Assembly (NCBI GenBank): GCA_020055645.1
Contig: CM034549.1
Span: forward strand, 10,691,501 to 10,755,500
DNA length: 64,000 bases
Reading direction: 5' to 3'
From: Tomocerus qinae
Lineage: Eukaryota > Arthropoda > Collembola > Entomobryomorpha > Tomoceridae
The position numbers and the translations under genes were made by a program. Position 1 is the first letter of the stretch; every line of letters starts with the position of its first letter. This document shows positions 25,831-34,844 of the stretch, piece by piece. Under the pieces are notes generated by a model, which saw only the letters and a list, made by a program, of their open reading frames with translations, was not told the origin of the DNA and did no database searches.

Positions 25831-25902
25831 GGATGAACAAAATAATCAGTACCGTAGAAGCCTCGTTAAAGGATTTCTCCACAGCACGTCATAAGAACAT
25901 CC
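25831..25902 (-). promoter_or_regulatory. SECIS-like selenocysteine insertion element (type 2 form)
   Basis: On the minus strand the RNA has GGAUG at 25902-25898 pairing with CAUCC at 25835-25831 as the basal helix. AUGA at 25892-25889 faces GA at 25847-25846, giving the U-U, G-A, A-G, C-U non-Watson-Crick quartet. An unbroken 11-bp helix follows, GUGCUGUGGAG with UUCUACGGUAC, including G-U pairs. AAA at 25876-25874 lies 12 nt after AUGA, as expected for the unpaired adenosines. A mini-stem CCUU/GAGG closes a UAAC loop, which makes it the type 2 form. It starts about 150 nt after the MsrA stop codon. Folding was done by hand. Position, spacing and the link to an in-frame TGA together make a chance match unlikely. 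Confidence 0.85.
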
Positions 25903-26053
25903 TTCAAACTTCAAAATTAATTCTGTTAATCGTCATCATAATAATCGTATCTAAAAAATTAATAGATAAACCAATATGATAAGGTATGAGATTTTCGTAT
26001 TTGTGGCGTTTAAAATATTATGAGCAAGTATATTATGCAAACCCATTTTAGTC

Positions 26054-27117
26054 CTACAGTTGTCTCACAATGTCACAAATAATATTTTCCACATTAGGAG
26101 GCAAGGCCAATTTCTCTAGCTCTTGTTCGAGGCTTTTAATATTCCCATATCCACCCAGGTATCCATTCAGGCGCGTTGCAACAAAAGAATTTATCATTTC
26201 TTCTCCAGGTTCAATCGTCATTTTTGATAGTAAATGAGGATAGCGCTGAAGCAAATATTTTTGATGATAACTAAAAAAACATTTTTTTATTACGCACTAT
26301 TCAGTTCGCACCGGGCCACCCCCTAGCTACGGCCCTGGTAAGTAGGCAGTAGGCACACCCTATATTGAAAAATGCAAAATAATATGCTTAGAATACTTAC
26401 TTTTCAGCGTCATAAAACTTTTCTAGTGGCAGGATTTTTGTCTGTATTGGTCTTTTCCTTTCACCAGATTCCTTTTCTAGAGATTCTTCTGCTAACTTTT
26501 TCTGCTCCATGGAATGATAGAAGATAGCTGACATGTACTGAAATAGGATAAAATGATATTTACACGAACTTCATTTGTTTTAGCTATAATAAAAGGCAGT
26601 ACAATCTGTAATGGTTATAAATAGGAATAAATCGGAATAATAATGATTTGGTAGTGCCTGTCGTGAATAGCATTTGGATGTCGGATCATGGTTCTTCCAG
26701 AATATCTTCAAAAGCTTCTTGTAAGATGTTACTTTTGGATCAAACTCTATCTGAACGGTTTCCGTATGATCTTTCCTAGTCATACAATAATTAAACATAA
26801 TATACAATTTAAATGCAATATATGGTATATAAAATGTTTGGATAAGTTGCAACTTTGGATTAAACTTACATATTTCTGTACGTTGGATTCTCGGAAGAAC
26901 CACCTGCAAATCCGACACGAGTTCGGATTACTCCCGGAGCGCAGCTATAAAAATCATTAGTGACAATTAATTGGTATAAGTAGTTAAATCTAATATTATT
27001 ATAGTTGGCTAAAATTGCATGTTTAAATTACCCGAACTGGCCCTCCGGGAACCAAAATCAAGACATCCCAAAGGAAGCTTTCTCACCTTCCCAATTTTCG
27101 TACAGATCATCTCCCAT
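26054..27117 (-). CDS. MsrA: peptide-methionine (S)-S-oxide reductase MsrA, candidate selenoprotein
   Basis: Reduces methionine-S-sulfoxide in proteins and as free amino acid. Five exons on the minus strand (27117-27032, 26944-26870, 26775-26658, 26537-26401, 26270-26054) give 210 residues if TGA at 27060-27058 is read as selenocysteine. Motif order fits MsrA. ASFGMSUFWFPEGQFG (residues 14-29) has U20 at the catalytic nucleophile, then VGFAGGSSENPTYRNM and HTETVQIEFDP follow. FWKNHDPTSKCYSRQ, YMSAIFYHSMEQK and NYHQKYLLQR come next, and the C-terminal helical extension ends in IVRQL. All phases agree. Intron 3 uses a GC donor (CAG|GC). C30 (GCAPG) and the Cys in TSKCYSRQ are possible resolving residues. 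The exon continues in frame with conserved sequence after TGA, so premature stop or splicing around it is unlikely. No targeting peptide is obvious, suggesting a cytosolic or nuclear enzyme. Confidence 0.92.
27058..27060 (-). other. in-frame TGA, candidate selenocysteine codon
   Basis: Codon 20 of MsrA, between ATG TCT and TTT TGG, is at the position of the catalytic Cys in the GxCFW motif. Upstream (ASFGMS) and downstream (FWFPEGQFG) residues follow the family pattern in one frame, and no splice site separates them. Confidence 0.88.
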
Positions 27118-28662
27118 TGCGGCACTACAAAAAATGTACGATTTACAGATGTTTTGCACGGACCTTCCTCTGCCTTATTGTATAGTAGGTACTCGTAATT
27201 TCAAATTATACTTTAAGATAAGATTGAATTTGCCAATTTACCCAAAACCGGATAGATTAGTCGAAAGTTTCTCTTCAAATTGTAGCTGAACAATAAAACC
27301 AAATGTTCTGGCTCTGCAAGCTTTATGAGTGTACTGTACTAATAAGCATAGGCTTTGCACAGTATGATATATTTTACGAACAAAATGGCCTGTAGGCAGC
27401 CTTCATTAGAATAATGTGCCATTGCCAGCTATAAGTGACGAACATATAGCATAGGAATAAATATTATTTGCCCTTACGAAGCATGCAGCCTTCTCAGATC
27501 TGTATAACATGTGAGTGAAGTTTACAGGTATAGGTTAGGTTAGAAATGTTGAGCTTGTCTCATACACACATCTATAACGAACATCACGTTACTTGATACA
27601 GCCTCAAGCGTGTGTAAAAAGGTGAAGGACGAATTTCTGCGTCTTCAGTACAGTAAGGCTTTTCTTAACACTTGGGTAGCAAAGATTTGCAAGTGTGAAA
27701 AGAGTAATGTGCAATTGTAGGTGTTAAGAGTACGTAAATAGTTATGCATAGTGAAGTTGAATTTCGCAAAACGTAACTCATTTATAGTCTCTCATTCTAC
27801 ACTACAGAAGATGTATTGAATTGGTCGATACCAAAGAAATGCGTGAGAGTAAATGCTGAAAACAGCCGAAACTCACTAGCTAGATATTCATTTAACCGAG
27901 AATTACCTCATTATTGTCATTTAGTAAGATATCCCATATCCGTATCCTAAAAAAAGTACCAGAGTTGACCAGACATTGACATTTGCATTTGCACAGTGTA
28001 CATGCAATGTAATTTATACTACATAAGGGTAAGTATAAGATAAAATGCAATTTGGATTGTCTCAAAAAGTGTCAGCCTCAACCCTACTAATTCCAATTCT
28101 AAACACTCTCAGGTCTCAGACTCTCCAAGTCTCCAACTCACTCAACCTCAACTCTCTCTCCAATCTCCATCAATTCTCAAAGGCTCACTCAACTTTACTC
28201 AACTCTTATAGAATAGAAGTTCAACACTGTCTCAAGTTCCCCTCTTTCTCAACCTCACACACATACAACAACTTACAATACTAAAGACATTAGACATATT
28301 ATGCGATTTTGGTGTTTACCGTCGCTCCTCCTGTATAGGCAGTTACTGAGAACATGCGGGAATTTTACAAAATGAAAACATGTTGGGAATAATAGGAAAG
28401 TTGATTATAAATACACCTGCTCGGTCTTTTTCCGTGACTAGGGCCAGCTTGTCCTCGACGTCAACGTCCAGTGTCCAACAAAACCGGATTTCAGCCAAAT
28501 CTTCAATTTGTGTAAATAAATTATATTCTTTTTATATCTGTATTAACTAAAATATTTGTATTTGTAATCTCAAATAAATGGTCTTTCTTTACCCTATAAC
28601 TTGTCTATTTTTATTAAATGATGCAATATTTTAGTTCTCTGCTATTTGTTTATTTGTAGAAA
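27118..28662. other. head-to-head intergenic region between MsrA and TRMT1
   Basis: This should hold both promoters. TTTTTTGTAG just before the MsrA ATG (minus strand) and TTTATTTGTAG just before the TRMT1 ATG both look like acceptors, so both genes may have leader exons here. A CT-rich low-complexity tract, made of CTCAACTC and CTCTCC units, fills about 28070-28265. No further gene was seen. Confidence 0.4.
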
Positions 28663-31600
28663 ATGGATCAGGAGAAAGACAACTCAGATGCAGATGTTCA
28701 GATGTCAACTGAAAAATGTTCTGATGGCAGCGGAGAAGTTAAAGAGGGCAAAGTTATCATACGCTATGATGGAAACTACGGAATATTTTATAACCCTATT
28801 CAAGAATTTAATAGAGACATGAGGTTTGCAAAACGGACACTTAAAATCTAACTGCTAGAAAATCAATAGTGGCTTTTGTATCAAAATTACTTGTAAGATG
28901 AGTTAATTGTAAATATCTTACTTTCAGCATTCTTGGAATACACACTTTTATTCAAACAGAAGGAGTGAAGGTGAGTTGGGAGTTACTAAAACATACAAGT
29001 AGTATCTGAAAGTGTAGTATAGTGGAAGTAGGGTTTGCGTACAATTAGACTTATTTCATAGAGCCTATTTGAAAATATTATTTACAATGAAAAATTTATT
29101 TCAACAGGATGAAGTTAAAATTGCCGAAGCTATGGCTGCTTCCGGAATTAGATCAATTCGATATGCCAAGGAGATTGATAAAGTGTCAGCTATTGTAGCC
29201 AACGATTTCTCCCGAAAGGCTTGTGAAAGCATTGATCTAAATTCCAAATTGAATAATGTGGAAGAAATAGTTAGTTCGTCATGTAATGATGCCTGGTATA
29301 GTGATTAATTTTGGTAATTATTTTTAGTTGGCTTTCTCTCATCAGATACATCAATTAAATGTTTTTCATATTATTACAGTGCACTACTACATAGTCATAA
29401 AAACTCTTTTTATGTTGTCGACTTGGATCCGTATGGAACGCCCATGCCATTTTTAGATTCAGCGGTACAAGTAAGTTTTATATGGACAAGCGTAACTATA
29501 AAATATGAATTAATATTATGCCTGGCCTAATTATCCGTTAATTCTAATTATCTGTTATGCAAAATAGGCTGTAGAAAACGGAGGAATTCTTCTTGTAACT
29601 GCAACAGACTTAGCCGTACTCGCAGGAAATCATGCTGATGCATGCTATTCTAAATATGGAGCAATGCCTTTAAAATCAAAAGCCTGCCATGAATTTGTAA
29701 GTGTGTAATATTATATTTTGTTAAAGTATTATTTTCATGTTAATAATTATGCTACATAAATGCCCTTGCAGGCACTCAGGATCGTAATTCACGCAGTTCA
29801 AACACTTTGTAATCGTTATGGCCGAACTGCAATTCCACTGCTATCTCTAAAAATTGACTTCTACGTGAGACTATTTTTTAAAATAATAAAGTCGGCAGAG
29901 AGAGCAAAAGACACGGCCAGGTTAAAAATCTTTTTTTATATATTATTTAATTCATTTGTTTACCCGCGGTAAGATGTTATTTTAGTGTTTATTTTAAAAC
30001 TGTTTTTGTTACTTTCAGTCAAACTTCAATGATATATCAGTGTCTTGGCTGTCAAACTTTAAACTTCCAACCTCTGGCGACTAGAAAAAAAATTAATGAA
30101 AAAAATTACAGTCACAGTTATGCTCAAGGACCGATAGTGCCTCAAAATTGCGAGTTATGTAACTCTAAATCACATGTAAGAATTAAATACTAAACTGTAG
30201 TACTGTCAACGTGAAACAGTCCCAAGCCACACAGAGCTGACTGTACCACGTCTTCCCCATACTCACAAGTCAAACACAAATCTCCATTCTAATTACTACA
30301 CCTTATTCCTCTTCCTTTCCTACATTACACATGTAGTTCAGTGGTCAGAACAATTGCCCGGTTTGCGATAGACACTGGTTTCGATTCCAGTCGTGTGTAT
30401 TCAATTTTTGCCTTCCTTTACCTATCTAACTTCCTAATTTATTCTAATTTACCTTAACTCACCTTCCCTCATTCTGCTCATATACTTACCTCTGAGACAT
30501 CCATCCTGGAGAACTTATAAGCTCACTTACAAGATGCGGGGTAATAATGTATATCACTTCGATATACTTCGGTGTATGTGATGTGCTCTGTGCCCTTTCC
30601 TGTATCTTTCATTAGCATTAGCGAGTAGCCTGACTGACCTCCACCATAGGCAGTCCAATGGCATATATAACTAATCTCTTCAAACCCGACTAACAGTATC
30701 AAACCGTACCTAAGCACATCAAGATGCGAGGGGACCGGGGGGAATGTCAACGTGAAACAGTCCCAAGCCACACAGAGCTGACTGTACCACGTCTTCCCCA
30801 TACTCACAAGTCAAACACAAATCTCCATTCTAATTACTACACCTTATTCCTCTTCCTTTCCTACATTACACATGTAGTTCAGTGGTCAGAACAATTGCCC
30901 GGTTTGCGATAGACACTGGTTTCGATTCCAGTCGTGTGTATTCAATTTTTTGCCTTCCTTTACCTATCTAACTTCCTAATTTATTCTAATTTACCTTAAC
31001 TCACCTTCCCTCATTCTGCTCATATACTTACCTCTGAGACATCCATTCTGGAGAACTTATAAGCTCACTTACAAGACCGCGGGGTAATAATGTATATCAC
31101 TTCGATATACTTCGGTGTATGTGATGTGCTCTGTGCCCTTTCCTGTATCTTTCATTAGCATTAGCGAGTAGCCTGACTGACCTCCACCATAGGCAGTCCA
31201 ATGGCATATATAACTAATCTCTTCAAACCCGACTAACAGTATCAAACCGTACCTAAGCACATCAAGATGCGAGGGGACCGGGGGGGAATGTCAACGTGAA
31301 ACAGTCCCAAGCCACACAGAGCTGACTGTACCACGTCTTCCCCATACTCACAAGTCAAACACAAATCTCCATTCTAATTACTACACCTTATTCCTCTTCC
31401 TTTCCTACATTACACATGTAGTTCAGTGGTCAGAACAATTGCCCGGTTTGCGATAGACACTGGTTTCGATTCCAGTCGTGTGTATTCAATTTTTGCCTTC
31501 CTTTACCTATCTAACTTCCTAATTTTATTCTAATTTACCTTAACTCACCTTCCCTCATTCTGCTCATATACTTACCTCTGAGACATCCATCCTGGAGAAC

Positions 31601-33646
31601 TTATAAGCTCACTTACAAGACCGCGGGGTAATAATGTATATCACTTCGATATACTTCGGTGTATGTGATGTGCTCTGTGCCCTTTCCTGTATCTTTCATT
31701 AGCATTAGCGAGTAGCCTGACTGACCTCCACCATAGGCAGTCCAATGGCATATATAACTAATCTCTTCAAACCCGACTAACAGTATCAAACCGTACCTAA
31801 GCACATCAAGATGCGAGGGGACCGGGGGGAATGTCAACGTGAAACAGTCCCAAGCCACACAGAGCTGACTGTACCACGTCTTCCCCATACTCACAAGTCA
31901 AACACAAATCTCCATTCTAATTACTACACCTTATTCCTCTTCCTTTCCTACATTACACATGTAGTTCAGTGGTCAGAACAATTGCCCGGTTTGCGATAGA
32001 CACTGGTTTCGATTCCAGTCGTGTGTATTCAATTTTTGCCTTCCTTTACCTATCTAACTTCCTAATTTATTCTAATTTACCTTAACTCACCTTCCCTCAT
32101 TCTGCTCATATACTTACCTCTGAGACATCCATCCTGGAGAACTTATAAGCTCACTTACATTGATACTGTTAGTCGGGTTTGAAGAGATTAGTTATATATG
32201 CCATTGGACTGCCTATGGTGGAGGTCAGTCAGGCTACTCGCTAATGCTAATGAAAGATACAGGAAAGGGCACAGAGCACATCACATACACCGAAGTATAT
32301 CGAAGTGATATACATTATTACCCCGCGGTCTTGTAAGTGAGCTTATAAGTTCTCCAGGATGGATGTCTCAGAGGTAAGTATATGAGCAGAATGAGGGAAG
32401 GTGAGTTAAGGTAAATTAGAATAAAATTAGGAAGTTAGATAGGTAAAGGAAGGCAAAAATTGAATACACACGACTGGAATCGAAACCAGTGTCTATCGCA
32501 AACCGGGCAATTGTTCTGACCACTGAACTACATGTGTAATGTAGGAAAGGAAGAGGAATAAGGTGTAGTAATTAGAATGGAGATTTGTGTTTGACTTGTG
32601 AGTATGGGGAAGACGTGGTACAGTCAGCTCTGTGTGGCTTGGGACTGTTTCACGTTGACAGTACGCAATAATGTACTTTATCGTTGAAAATTACCTAAAC
32701 AGATATTTAATTGCTCTATTTTCAATTTCATCTAGTTTGGTGGCCCGATTTGGACAGGACCCATACACGATAAGGCATTTGTTGGTAAAATGCTATATAA
32801 TTTAGCGTCTACCTATTCATATCTGAATACCAAGGATCGAATTGAAGTATGATAACAAATATTAATAAGATGTCTTATTTTCTTGCAGTCCTTAAGGGTT
32901 TTTAGCTATTGGTTAATAAAATGTCAATATGAATTATTTAGGGTCTTCTTACATTAGTAGAAGAAGAAGTGGACACACCTGCGATGTATGACTTGCAACA
33001 GTTGTGCTCAGTAATCAAATGTACGACAGTGCCTATGTTACGCCTTAGGTAAATAGTTTTGACAAATTTTTTCTAATTTTATTGTTGGAGAATAAAAATT
33101 GCAATTCTCCTTATGTTCTTTTAATTATGTTTCAGGTCAGCAATTTTGGAACTTGGATATGAAGTTTCTTTGTCCCACACTGGGCCAAATACTCTTAAGA
33201 CTAATGCTCCAAATAGAGTACTTTGGGATATACTGCATTCATGGCACACCTTTAGCAAAAGCAAAGAACTTCCGTCGGGGACACCGGGATACTTCATTTT
33301 GTCTCAGGACATAGAAACTTTAGGAATTGACTTCAATAAAATCAGACTAGATGCAAATCCAGTTTCTCGGAAAAATGGATACTTAAGATACCAAATGAAT
33401 CCTACAAAATACTGGGGCCCAGGCAGTAAAAGCTCTTTTCACAACAAAGAAGAAGGAACAAAAATAGATAAACGTGCAAAAAATCAAGGGAAAAGAAGAG
33501 AAAACAAAATTCTCCGCAAAGCCGCAGCAGTCAAAGAATATGAAGACAAAAAGAATGAAACGAATAAAGAATCAGAGGAAAGTCTTGAGGAATTAGAAAA
33601 GCAGCCAGATCCGAAAATACCAAAATTAGAAAAGGTTGATCCTTGA
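28663..33646 (+). CDS. Trmt1: tRNA (guanine26-N2)-dimethyltransferase TRMT1
   Basis: Transfers methyl groups from S-adenosylmethionine to G26 of tRNAs. Ten exons join in phase: 28663-28823, 28928-28970, 29108-29295, 29380-29470, 29568-29696, 29772-29920, 30019-30175, 32736-32846, 32942-33048 and 33136-33646, giving 548 residues. Landmarks are [11 protein letters not shown] near residue 45 and the SAM-binding segment [18 protein letters not shown]. The catalytic-site motif [16 protein letters not shown] is in exon 4, followed by [16 protein letters not shown] and a CLGC/CELC zinc-binding pair in exon 7. [12 protein letters not shown] and [13 protein letters not shown] complete the family core. 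The C-terminus is Lys/Arg-rich ([16 protein letters not shown]), a likely nuclear or RNA-binding tail, then acidic. It lacks the CCCH finger of the human protein, and no mitochondrial presequence is obvious. Intron 7 is 2.56 kb, far longer than the others, because of the composite repeat inside it. Confidence 0.95.
30327..30398 (+). other. tRNA-like cloverleaf, copy 1
   Basis: A 72-nt segment folds as a cloverleaf. The acceptor stem is ACACATG with CGTGTGT (7 bp, one G-U). The D stem is GTTC/GAAC, the anticodon stem ATTGC/GCGAT (one G-U) and the T stem ACTGG/CCAGT. Internal promoter-like boxes are TAGTTCAGTGGT (A) and GGTTTCGATTCC (B). The anticodon loop CCGGTTT lacks U33 and has pyrimidine at 37, and the T loop has one extra base. 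It is therefore a tRNA-derived SINE-type head or pseudogene rather than a working tRNA; the nominal anticodon would be GGT (Thr). Confidence 0.7.
30868..30939 (+). other. tRNA-like cloverleaf, copy 2
   Basis: Same 72-nt structure as at 30327, in the second unit, with identical stems and boxes. Confidence 0.68.
31412..31483 (+). other. tRNA-like cloverleaf, copy 3
   Basis: Same 72-nt structure, in the third unit. Confidence 0.68.
31955..32026 (+). other. tRNA-like cloverleaf, copy 4
   Basis: Same 72-nt structure, in the truncated fourth unit, which keeps its 5' part. Confidence 0.68.
32466..32537 (-). other. tRNA-like cloverleaf, inverted copy
   Basis: Reverse-complement copy in the inverted unit, opposite in strand to the other four. 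Confidence 0.68.
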
Positions 33647-33796
33647 CGATTCAAAATGAATGACATTGACTTAATTTATTGCCTTTTAGTGTGATTTTGC
33701 TTTTTAGTTTTCTAAAGACATATATTAAACTAACATTACGTTTTATTACAAATTGCAATGGCATTTATTATTTAGGAATATACTACCATAATTATG

Positions 33797-34844
33797 TCAT
33801 ATATAGTCAACCATCAAATAATTATAGTATCCCAAATCTATCAAATATTTTCCCAAGTCTAAAATGTCAAAAAAGCACTTGAATTTTTCTTCACAAGCTG
33901 GATGATCTTGCACACCAATTTCAGCTGCATATTTCGTTGTCGAGTTATGTTCACTCAATTCCATTGTCTTATAATAAGAACTGTAATTAAAAAGTTATTA
34001 CTATCATATGCAACTGTAATCCTTAAACGAATTCTTAGAAAGTAGAGCTTACTCACAGAGAAAACATTTGGAATAATGTAGAAACTATTCCATATTTTTT
34101 AGGAAAACGATGTACTTCGCATACAGTTTTCTGTAGACAAGTGTTCCAATCTAAGCCTACTTTTTCGGATAGCTCATTAAATTTTTGGTGATTAAAATGA
34201 GACATTTTTGATAGAGTTGTAGCTGTTCCGCCCAACGATCTGTATCCAATCCCAAAAGGAATGATGTAGGTAAAAAGTGATGGGATTATTACTGTGAAAG
34301 CCCATGCAGCTAGACTAAAGAGTCCGAGCGTAGCCTGTAAGGGATATAAAAATAATAAAATTGCATGACCATGGTACTATTATTACATAGTAAAAGGAGA
34401 ATTTACGACCTGCATAGCTAAATGCATTGTGGAGCCCGATGCTGCATGCATAGGAAGAATAACGTGAAACATAGGAACTATGACGTTCATAGTTGTATTG
34501 AAAATTCTTTGTCCTAATATTTTGTCCAAAAATTCTGTTCCAGAAAACTTGGTCAGATAGCCCAAGTCCGAATCATTTTCCAATAGAGGAATTAAACCTA
34601 CGGGTTCTGATGGAGAAATATTTCTCTTTGTCCGAGGAATGACATCGTTGTCTTTCTTTCTGTCAGCACATTTTGTTAACGAAGTAGTAGAATTACTGAA
34701 ATCACTATTACTGATATTAAAGTCTACACAGTCATCATAGAGCACCGAATGGTATTGCTTGTCACAACTTGAAAGCACTATAAGAATACTAAAGTATTGC
34801 ACTTTACTAAATACCCAAAGAAATTGGAACTGTTTTCCCATCAT
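33797..34844 (-). CDS. DM4/12-like secreted or membrane protein
   Basis: Three exons on the minus strand (34844-34410, 34334-34057, 33980-33797) join in phase to give 298 residues. The N-terminus has a hydrophobic signal-like stretch (FLWVFSKVQYFSILIVLSS). An Asn/Ser-rich region with several NxS/T sites follows, including a basic PRTKR site that could be cleaved by a furin-type protease. Exon 2 begins with a hydrophobic span (LGLFSLAAWAFTVIIPSLF). It ends with WNTCLQKTVCE, the Cx6C pattern of the arthropod DM4/12 domain. Exon 3 gives KYAAEIGVQDHPACEEKF and KCFFDILDL, matching the domain's Tyr-Ala-Gly-Cys-Cys ending. The family's biochemical role is unknown to me. Exon 1 uses a weak donor (CAG|GTCGTA), the main uncertainty. 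Its stop lies about 150 bp from the TRMT1 stop, on the opposite strand. Confidence 0.75.

Larger units (their letters stand above)
30200..32664. mobile_element. composite tandem plus inverted repeat element in a TRMT1 intron
   Basis: Three full direct units (30204-30744, 30745-31288, 31289-31831; 541, 544 and 543 bp) are followed by a truncated fourth (31832 to about 32159). An almost complete unit in reverse orientation (about 32160-32660) comes next. Every unit begins TGTCAACGTGAAACAG, so the element starts with TGTCAACGTG and ends with CACGTTGACA. GTAC flanks both ends (30200-30203 and 32661-32664) as a possible 4-bp target duplication, though GTAC is itself palindromic. Units differ by only a few bases, so amplification is recent. 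The long antisense frame repeated in each copy shows no family features and is treated as non-coding. Transcribed with TRMT1, the fourth and inverted units could form a hairpin of several hundred base pairs. Confidence 0.9.

Noticed and set aside
27058-27060. MsrA as a pseudogene with a nonsense mutation
   Set aside because: All other exons, phases and motifs are intact, the TGA sits on the one residue where Sec is chemically sensible, and a SECIS-like element follows. A random disabling stop would not predict this.
28045-28284. 79-codon plus-strand frame rich in Ser, Leu and Asn
   Set aside because: It reads a CT-rich low-complexity tract (CTCAACTC units), which explains its composition without a gene.
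30327-30398. Functional tRNA-Thr(GGT) gene
   Set aside because: C at 33, pyrimidine at 37 and an 8-nt T loop make a working tRNA unlikely, and it is part of an amplified repeat.
30523-31999. Open frames of 62-94 codons repeated in each 543-bp unit on both strands
   Set aside because: They run through the tRNA-like region and unit junctions, overlap each other on opposite strands and show no domain. They recur only because the DNA unit is duplicated.
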